NCBI RefSeq assembly: GCF_950295315.1
Contig: NC_080180.1
Coordinates: 65,443,092-65,507,091, forward strand
Length of the DNA stretch: 64,000 nucleotides
Direction: 5' to 3'
Origin: Erinaceus europaeus
Taxonomy: Eukaryota; Chordata; Mammalia; Eulipotyphla; Erinaceidae
Shown here: piece after piece, positions 57,013 to 64,000 of the stretch
Layout: every line of letters begins with the position of its first letter
Numbering within the stretch: position 1 is the first letter of the stretch
The notes under the pieces: model-generated
Told to the model about the DNA's origin: nothing
The model's database searches: none
The model's input: the letters and a program-made list of their open reading frames with translations, nothing else
Translations under genes and position numbers: made by a program

Positions 57013-57736
57013 TAGAGGAGAGAGAGGAGCTACTTACTACTTACATGATGATCTGAGCAGAGAGAGCAGGAAGCCCACAGGTCTCCTTTTTAACATCCAA
57101 GCCCCGCCTCCACCTTTCACAGCCACACCTGTCACCACTCCCATTTTCTGGGTGATCCCCTCTAGGTCCCTCCTGTCCCTCAACATCCTGTCACCAAGTT
57201 GTGTTACTGTGGTTGTGGTTGTGTGTGGGACCTTGCATAAGCCGAGGTCAAGCATGGCGCAGCCCATGGGAGTGGGGTGGATGCCTGGGAGGTAAAGGCC
57301 TTCTGTCAGTCTGCCCAGGGGCTTTTCCCCTCTTTGGGTTGAGCAAGAGAGAACCTGCCCAACAGGTCCCAGCCCCCCTGAAAGCCTCCTTAGAGCAGGG
57401 GCTCACATCCCCTTTGGTTACTGGAAAGACCCTCACCATGTCTCTATCCCCTGCTGTCTTGACTACATAAGGTATCCCTTAACAGACCTCTCCTTTCCCC
57501 TAAAACCCTTTAAAAACTCTGCTCTGCTGCACAATAAAGGTATTATTCCAGCGATGATACCCTTGGTGATTTCTGATTCCTTCTCTTGCCACTGTCTCCA
57601 GACAGAGACCCCAGCACACTCTCTCCCCTGCTGCCCTCGGCTCAGACCTCTTTGGCCCCCACCTCTGATGCTCAACATAGTGGGTTAGCTGACCAGATCT
57701 GACCTAGGAGAGGGTCCTCCACGGAGGATCCCAACA
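56852..57736 (-). mobile_element. Candidate LTR, minus strand
   Basis: Read on the minus strand it starts tgttgggatcctccgtggag, has a GC-box-like ggaggcggggcttgg and TATA-like gttaaaaaggagacc near 57090, a (CT)n tract after that, a polyadenylation signal gaataaaat near 56935, and ends ggggataca at 56852. The order U3-TATA-R-polyA-U5 fits an LTR of ~885 bp. No clear flanking duplication was found. A second TATA/aataaag pair on the plus strand near 57510-57535 makes the interpretation uncertain. Confidence 0.55.
56970..57008. repeat. (GA)n microsatellite
   Basis: About 19 GA units inside the LTR candidate, in its proposed R region. Confidence 0.95.
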
Positions 57737-58533
57737 GTTGTGTGTGCATGCATGTTGACTGACAGCATATGACAGCGATATTTGTTTTAGGTATGCTGAC
57801 TCTTGTTAAGGTCATTTCACTTAAGAAGTTTCTTATAACTTGTACATTTGCAAGACATAGCTGAGTTGAATCTTATTTTATTGCTGTGCATTCTAACAAG
57901 ACTTCCAGTACTGCCTATTTCCCACTGAGTGTGAAAAGAATAGTCTTTTGTTATGATAAAATGTGCTGGATTCTACACTGAAAAGGCTGCTGCAATTTCA
58001 TGGCAATGCAATTTGTGTTAGCAACATAGAGGGATCTGTGACTGTGCTCCCATTAACATTGTTGTTTTCCTCTCTTCACCATTTTCTAAAAAAAGTCCAC
58101 CTTTAAGGTTGGAATATTCCATACTTGTCTCCAAACAAAGTGTATCTCCCTTTAGAAAATTTCACTTATGTCAGTTGAGCTGTTATGCTCAGTAAGGAAA
58201 TGGGGGAGAAAAGAAAGTCATTCTGTTTTCTCCTAAAGGCATTTTATTCATGAGCAAAGTCTAAGTGGCAAATCTTATTTCTTCTACAAGTTCGTTCACA
58301 GGGATGAATGTTACTCCATTTCTAAGAAATAGCCTGGCTAATTTGGTCCCAGATAAAGAAGTTCAATAGAATTAAAGTTTTGTTTTTTTTTTTCCTAATG
58401 TAAATACTTTGAAAAGTCACTTATCTAGTATGAGCTAGAAAGTTAAAAAATAATTTTACTTTGCCTATGATACCCATGTTTTATTATTGAAAATAGCTAC
58501 AGAAAATACTTGGGTAGATTTAGAAAAAAAAAA
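57737..58533. other. Unassigned unique sequence
   Basis: Nothing recognised. Confidence 0.4.
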
Positions 58534-58661
58534 GATATATATATGTATATGTATATATACATATATATAAAAAGATATACATATACATATATATAAAAAG
58601 ATATATATGTATATGTATATATACATATATATGTATATGTATATATATATGTATATATATG

Positions 58662-58707
<46 letters not shown>

Positions 58708-58708
58708 T
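58534..58708. repeat. TATATG/TA-rich microsatellite
   Basis: ~175 bp of TATATG, TATACA and TA units with two short aaaaagatata interruptions. The Tyr/Ile-rich open frames here are repeat artefacts. Confidence 0.95.
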
Positions 58709-58710
58709 AG

Positions 58711-58875
58711 TCAGTGCGCAGTTACTTCCGAGATACTGTGTGTTCAATTCCAGACACACAATAAAGCTGATGTTAAAATAATGTGAGTTGCATGCATTTC
58801 TTCATTTCTCAGCTCATAGAAACACCATGCTTACACTAAGCTGCATTTACTGTGTGATTAAATGGTTGAAGGAAT
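58711..58875. mobile_element. Possible Tigger-like DNA transposon relic
   Basis: gtgttcaattccagacacac, aataaagctgatgttaaaat, atgcttacactaagctgcat and gtgtgattaaatgg follow the order I recall for the terminal part of a Tigger-family (pogo-like) element. Recognition only; strongly decayed, with no transposase frame. Confidence 0.35.
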
Positions 58876-58879
58876 TTGG

Positions 58880-60520
58880 GTCACTCTGAGGCAGACTTTA
58901 TAGGGTGTCCCAGGTCTAGGCAAGAAATAGTTCTATTTTTAAAGGAGAGGATACATGCATAGCAATGAGAAAAGGTCTGGTCCCAGGCTCCAAAAGGGTT
59001 AGAAAATTTATTTAGTTAAATAAAGGACAAATATAAAGAATAAGATATTTGTTAAAAAAAAAAAAAAAGTTAAAGAGATAGTGACCCCCTTATGCTGTGA
59101 AGGAGAGGCAGGAATTAAGTCTGCTTAGAAGTGAAGGGCTTCCTATTTGCAAGCATTTTGAGTTCAGTACCCCTCTCCCTTTCTCCCCCCATGATGATCT
59201 GAGTTCTAACAATGTCTGTGCAGTTTGACTCAATCCTTGTGATTTATGGTGAAGGCTAATAAGTCGCCGTCCTGTGTCCTTCATGCTCAGCCTTCCTGGT
59301 TATTCCTGGTTATTCCTGCTTCTTTATGCTGACTCAAGGTTCCTGGGCTGCCCATGCAGAGACCATTATGGAAGGAATGTACAGACTGGTGCTTGTTAGA
59401 TAGTCAGGACAGGGCTGATTAGGTTATTGCCTGTGGGCTTGGCTTGGATGCCTAGAAGAAAAGGGAGGTGACACGTTTCTTGTTTCCTGTTCTGAAGGCT
59501 GCTGAGGAGGTAATCTGTTGTCCTGTTCCACATGCCCCAGAGCAATGCAAGAAGGCGTTGTATCAATAAGGTGAGCCTCCTCACCTGCATATCCTGTCTA
59601 CCTACCCTGCCTCCGTAGCATTGCTGAACAGTACAGTTTTAAATTAAATTTAGACAGACATTCAGCACCTGCTTTTGAACAAAGGCACCCATAGACTTGC
59701 TTAACATAGGTTCCCCATAAACTTTTAATTTGTAAAAAATGCTTTATCTACTAAGCACAATAAATTAAACCATAATTTAAAAAATGGCAATCCTGTATAC
59801 ATAAGTATCTTTAAAAAAAAATCTAGATCTCTTATGTCCTAGTCTCCTTGAGATAAAGACATCTAATTTCCCTGGGTGTGCCAATTACAATACACAGATG
59901 GCAGGATCTGAGGGGGAAAGTACAAAACAATAAATAAGTCCTGGTTGATTAATCACCCTCTTCAGAAGAAGCCCTCTCCTACCTTTTCACTTACTCACTC
60001 GCCACGTAGAGCCTCCCTGACTTTGGTATCAGTGGGCTTAAATTGGTTTCTCCCCTGGTAGTAGTCTTCACACTACATTGTAATTGTTGTACTGGAATTT
60101 CCCTTTTGACACTATCTAAAAGGAAGAAGACATTATCTAAAAGGAGGAGGCAGATGGTTTTCTTTTCTTCCTATAGACTGGATGGAATGATGGGTTGGGT
60201 ACATAATAGAACAGATTTAATCTGACTTTACAGAAAGTGAGGTTTTCCGGCAGACGTAATCACTGAGCTACCACTTGTTCCTTTATGGACACTCTGTCCC
60301 TTGTAAATTTGTGACAGTTCCCTACTTGCTGAGTTTGGGTTAGCCTTGGCCTTGCAGATGGTATGTGACACACACACGGGGTTATGGAGTTCAAAGGGTT
60401 AGGGTTTTCTTCTTGGTGTGTGCAGAGATAAAAGGTTCAGTCATACCAGTAACATAAGAGAGCAGTTTAGTGTGTTTTGCAGCAAGTGTTAAAAACAATG
60501 AAATTAGAGTCGCAAGACAC
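58880..60520. other. Unassigned unique sequence, ~1.6 kb
   Basis: No repeat or gene recognised. A direct tandem tggttattcc occurs near 59298-59318. Confidence 0.4.
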
Positions 60521-60524
60521 AGTT

Positions 60525-60730
60525 TGGGTCTAGGTGGTCAGTGCACATGTTTGAGCACATGTTACAATGTACAAGGACCTGGGTTCGAGCCCCTGGTCCC
60601 CACCTGCAGGGGGAAAGATTTGCAAGTGGTGAAGCAGGGCTACAGCTGTCTCTCTTTCTCCCTCTCTATCTCCCCCTACCCTCTCAAATTCTGGCTGTCT
60701 CTATCCAATAAATACAAGATAATAAAAAAA
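60525..60730 (+). repeat. SINE-B
   Basis: gtttgggtctaggtggtcag, ggttcgagcccctggtcccc, acctgcagggggaaagattt, gaagcagggctacagctgtc and tctctatccaataaatacaa. The B box is intact. Confidence 0.9.
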
Positions 60731-60734
60731 TTAA

Positions 60735-61348
60735 ACACATACAATTTTAGGTATTTGGTGGATTCACAAGCTTGGAAATTAAGGTGTTTTGGATATTTTG
60801 CGGCTGGAAGTGTTTACGTTCATTGCCAGCATGAGGATCAGAACATGCCCCAGATGTTCAGGAAATGGCAGAGGACAGATAAACTTCTTCCTGGGTGAAA
60901 ATGGTAGGAAGTTGTTGGTGACTCTGTCTATCAAGAAACAGCATTTAGTCTCACAGGTAAAGGTTCAGTTCTCTGAGACTGAGTACAACCTTTAGATGCC
61001 AGTTGCAAGCTTATGATGTCACCTGTGCTTCTCCTGCTGGATGTAATTCAGGTCTCTTTATAGGTGTGTTTCAAATATGGAATTTGCCCACCAAACTCAG
61101 AAACATTTCACTGACTAGGTCACAGAGTAATTCTAAGGATTGCAGTACAGAATGGCCAGCCTGAGGAAAAGCATAAAGCAGAGGGGTGGGGAAGCTACAG
61201 GGAGCCACCATGCCCACTCCATTCTGACTGAATGTCAGTGCAATTAACTTAGAAAGAACCCTGAAATCCTCTAAACACCTGTAGGGAAGAAGCCTGTATC
61301 TTGGAATCAACTGGAAGGCTGCACATCCAAAACTCTTGGATTATGATA
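60735..61348. other. Unassigned sequence
   Basis: Two overlapping plus frames at 60470-60898 and 60789-60995 begin in or near the SINE and have no recognised domain. Confidence 0.4.
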
Positions 61349-61350
61349 TG

Positions 61351-61421
<71 letters not shown>

Positions 61422-61422
61422 A
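61351..61422. repeat. (GAAA)n microsatellite
   Basis: About 18 GAAA units immediately upstream of a SINE-C head. Confidence 0.95.
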
Positions 61423-61424
61423 TT

Positions 61425-61562
61425 TGGGTGGGGGTAGATTGTAGAATGGTTATACAAAGAGACTCTCCTGCCTGAGGCTCCCAAATTCACTACCAGGTTC
61501 AAACCACCCCCCCCCACCTCCACCATAAGTCAGAGCTGAGTAGTGCTCTGATAAAAAAAAAT
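61425..61562 (+). repeat. SINE-C
   Basis: ggtgggggtagattgtagaa, tggttatacaaagagactct, cctgcctgaggctcccaaat, ccaggttcaaaccacccccc, gagctgagtagtgctctgat, A-rich tail. Good match to 40190 and 51528. Confidence 0.85.
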
Positions 61563-61566
61563 AAGC

Positions 61567-61597
<31 letters not shown>

Positions 61598-61954
61598 CAA
61601 CAACTAAAGAATTTATTATGACAAAGTACTTATTTGCTGGCTTTTATTGGCCACCACTGTATGGCTATGTCTAACCCAGCTTTTCTCCGTTGGGCAGATG
61701 CCGTGCAAACATTATCACATATGATGAATACAGCAGATATGGAAGATATATATATATACCCAGTAGAATAACATTCAGTTGTTTAAAAATAAAGAAAGAA
61801 ATAATAAAGGGAGAAAGTAAGAAAGAAAGAAAGGAAGGAAGGAATGGAGGGAGGGAGGGAGGGAGGATTGTACTCAGTAAATAGTCATATGGAGAGGAAC
61901 ACTATAATTTCAATTATATCTGGAACATACATGAATAAAAATAAACAAGAAAAA
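61563..61954. other. Low-complexity and unassigned sequence
   Basis: An A/C-rich SINE-tail-like run to about 61605, then purine runs (gaaa, ggaa, ggga) at 61790-61866. Nothing coding. Confidence 0.5.
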
Positions 61955-62213
61955 ACTTTTTAAATTTTTATTTATAAAAAGGAAACACTGACAAGACCAT
62001 AGGATAAGAGGGGTACAACTCCACACAATTCCCACCACCAGAACTCCACATCCCATCCCCTCCCCTGACAGCTTTCCCATTCTCTATCCCTCTGGGAGCA
62101 TGGACCCAGGGTCATTGTGGGATGCAGAAGGTGGAAGGTCTGGCTTCTGTCATTGCTTCCCCGCTGAACATGGACTTTGGCAGGTTGATCCATACTCCCA
62201 ACATGTCTCAACA
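61955..62213 (-). mobile_element. 5'-truncated L1, type A 3' end
   Basis: tttataaaaaggaaacactg, gacaagaccataggataaga, ggggtacaactccacacaat, catggacccagggtcattgt, ttgatccatactcccaacat. Matches 22840-23060 in order. Flanks aaaaaactttt and gaaaacttta may be the duplication. Confidence 0.9.
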
Positions 62214-63600
62214 ATAGAAAACTTTAAGACGGAAGAGGTAGTGCATGGTTACCAGAGTAAAGAGGAAGTGGGGAGGTTCATCAGGTAAAGGGGTATATTG
62301 TGCAGGGAAAAAGATGGATTAAGAGTCTTAGTGTTGAATTTAGTGCTGTCTTTGTTGTTTTGGGATAATGTGCACATAATACTTACATGATGTTATACAC
62401 CAAGTTATGTCAATAAAAATTTGAAATTCAAAATGGCATTTGAATGCTTGGGAGAATCTATACCTAAATCTGTTTTTCAGAAACTGCATGAGAAATTTAC
62501 ATTTAGACACAAACCGATTATGATTGGAGGGAACACTGAAAGAAATGGATGAATTAACTATAATTCAATGGATTTGCAAAGTAGTGCCTTCTTAATAGTG
62601 AGTTAGACATCCCTGTTTTAGTTTAAACCGCATGCTGCTATGCAAAACAATAGCTCAGCTGTGACGCTTGAATATTGACTGCATAAGGATAAATATGGGA
62701 TTTAGGATTTTGCCAACTATGTTACTAGCCTACCAAACTGTTTTCTTCAAACAAGTTTTCTTTAAGAGGGTTAAAAAATATTCATTAGCTGGTTAGGCAT
62801 CATAGATGACTAAGTAACATAATATTCCCTTTGAAATGTTCTGGTTTAATTAACTTTATATTTGGAAAAAATGTTCTGATTACATATAAAATTTAGCATC
62901 CTTCACCTATGAATTAATTTTCCAAAGAACAGGAAGAAAGTATTCAATTAGATCAAAAAGGATAATAAAATAAAAAGGATAGTCAAAATGCAACTGTGTG
63001 GAAATATTTTAGGTTTGACGTTCTGCATGTTAAAAGAGGACTTATTGTGATTTTTAATTACAGTCCAAGAGGTATATTGTTTTGACACCTGGCACAGGGA
63101 ATATGGAATAGCTGTCCCTCTAGTCTCCTTGTATCATAACTTATGCCATCCTGACTGTCTTCAAATAGAGTATTTAATGAATTGAATAATCATTCTCAGT
63201 TTAATAATGATTTTAGTATAAAACAACTATGTGCTAAGCATGACGAATCATCTTACCTGAAAATACTTTCTGTGTTTGACGTTTGTGAATGTCTGTGCTC
63301 CTGCTCAGACATGGGGAAGGAATTGAAGCACATGCTTCAAAAGCAAGACCTCGTTACTAGAAATATTGATCAAATACACACTTCTCTCAGTTTTAATTTC
63401 TTGTTCGTCACTGGGGAAGCCCCTGTTTCTGGTAGAGTGAGGCAGAGACACTGAGTGGCAGAAACAGGGAAAGACACCACAAATTTCCCTAGTGTTGTGG
63501 GAGCTGAGATTGAAACTGGCTTATCTCATGGCAAAGCAGGTGCAGTATCCAGGCTGGTCCAGCTTCTTAAGCCTTACCCCATCAGCGTGAGTTACAGTGT
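62214..63600. other. Unassigned unique sequence, ~1.4 kb
   Basis: No repeat or gene recognised. The 90-codon frame at 63182-63454 and the 108-codon frame at 63455-63781 (the latter runs through poly-T) are not supported. Confidence 0.4.
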
Positions 63601-63604
63601 TCTG

Positions 63605-63629
63605 TTTTTTTTTTTTTTTTTTTTTTTTT
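63605..63629. repeat. Poly-T run
   Basis: 25 T; may be the tail of an old minus-strand retrocopy, but no body was recognised beside it. Confidence 0.9.
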
Positions 63630-63689
63630 GTAACAGCATATCTGTCTTGGATATTCAGAAATATAGATTTCACTTTCAAAAATCTTTCT

Positions 63690-64000
63690 TTTTTCTTCTT
63701 TTTATTAGAGAACTAATGATGTCTAAGCTTCCCTGTGATGCTGAAGTGGGTTTCAGCACCCCACTCCCAGCACAGACTTAAGTTTTAACAGCAAGGTGGT
63801 CTGGGTCCCTGGCAACATCTAAGGTCCTTTCTGACTCTCCCCATTCCCCTCCGGAGTCCTCGACTTGGCAGCAACAGTTCACACAAAGTCCATGTTTTGC
63901 CCAGTGTTTTTTGTTTGTTTGTTTGTTTCTCAAGTTCCACTTATAAACAAGACCATCCAGTCTCTGAACCTCATCTTCAGGTTGACCTCACTTCACATAA
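63690..64000 (-). mobile_element. Old L1 3'-end fragment, running off the window
   Basis: tttttattagagaactaatg, ctccccattcccctccggag, gttccacttataaacaagac, catccagtctctgaacctca and gacctcacttcaca parallel the antisense type-B 3' end at 33660-33960 in order, with heavy decay. Confidence 0.55.

Noticed and set aside
60470..60995. Overlapping plus frames of 142 and 68 codons
   Set aside because: The longer one begins just before and runs through a SINE-B. The part after the SINE has no motif I recognise and no start context.
1..64000. CRISPR array, prophage, operon or other bacterial-type system
   Set aside because: No regularly spaced direct repeats with unique spacers, no dense long frames and no ribosome-binding-site pattern. 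Composition and repeats are mammalian.

Overview
The window looks like AT-rich, repeat-loaded nuclear DNA from a placental mammal, most likely a hedgehog or close relative (Erinaceidae). The main evidence is dozens of tRNA-derived SINEs with an A box, a perfect GGTTCGAACCC-type B box and pyrimidine-rich tails, which fit the ERI-type SINEs known from hedgehogs, together with mammalian L1 LINEs. The species call is recognition plus inference and was not searched. I find no host protein-coding gene, no convincing exon chain, no rRNA or functional tRNA, no CRISPR array and no bacterial-type gene. The sequence is best read as an intergenic or deep intronic block. Most short open frames in it come from antisense SINE or LINE sequence.

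The dominant feature is a 5'-truncated L1 at 22795-27850 on the minus strand. It has a 16-bp target-site duplication, a poly(A) tail (read as poly-T on the plus strand), a ~1.36 kb 3' UTR and an uninterrupted 1,220-codon ORF2 segment. That segment carries most of the endonuclease fold, the full reverse transcriptase and the C-terminal Cys-rich region, but lacks the first ~55 residues. The element looks very young. Other L1 pieces lie at 1330-2475, 16880-17770, 21416-21720, 28355-28545, 30605-31150, 33650-35803, 39391-39432, 53702-53982, 55440-56851, 61955-62213 and 63690-64000. They fall into at least two 3'-end types, plus older decayed copies.

Three SINE groups are labelled here for convenience. 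SINE-A starts gggagtcggg and ends in a tcctatccaacaa-type tail; some copies carry an extra 3' module of about 70-90 bp ("long"). SINE-B is related, reads ggtggcgcacctggttgag near its head and ends in tctatccaataaataaa. SINE-C has a head near ggtagcacagtggttatg and is generally older. Many SINE-A copies have perfect 12-16 bp target duplications, so activity was recent.

Layout: 1-22 kb holds scattered SINEs, an old L1 3' end and decayed L1 ORF2. 22.8-27.9 kb is the young L1. 28-36 kb holds L1 type-B fragments with nested SINEs and an AT-rich block between inverted SINEs. 36-44 kb is sparse, with a perfect 21-bp stem hairpin at 38318-38393. 44.5-51 kb is a SINE-A cluster. 49.7-57.7 kb holds three LTR-like segments and L1 3' ends. 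57.7-64 kb is mostly unique sequence with microsatellites, a possible Tigger-like relic and L1 tips. The sequence shows no genes acting together; what can be read is a history of insertions.
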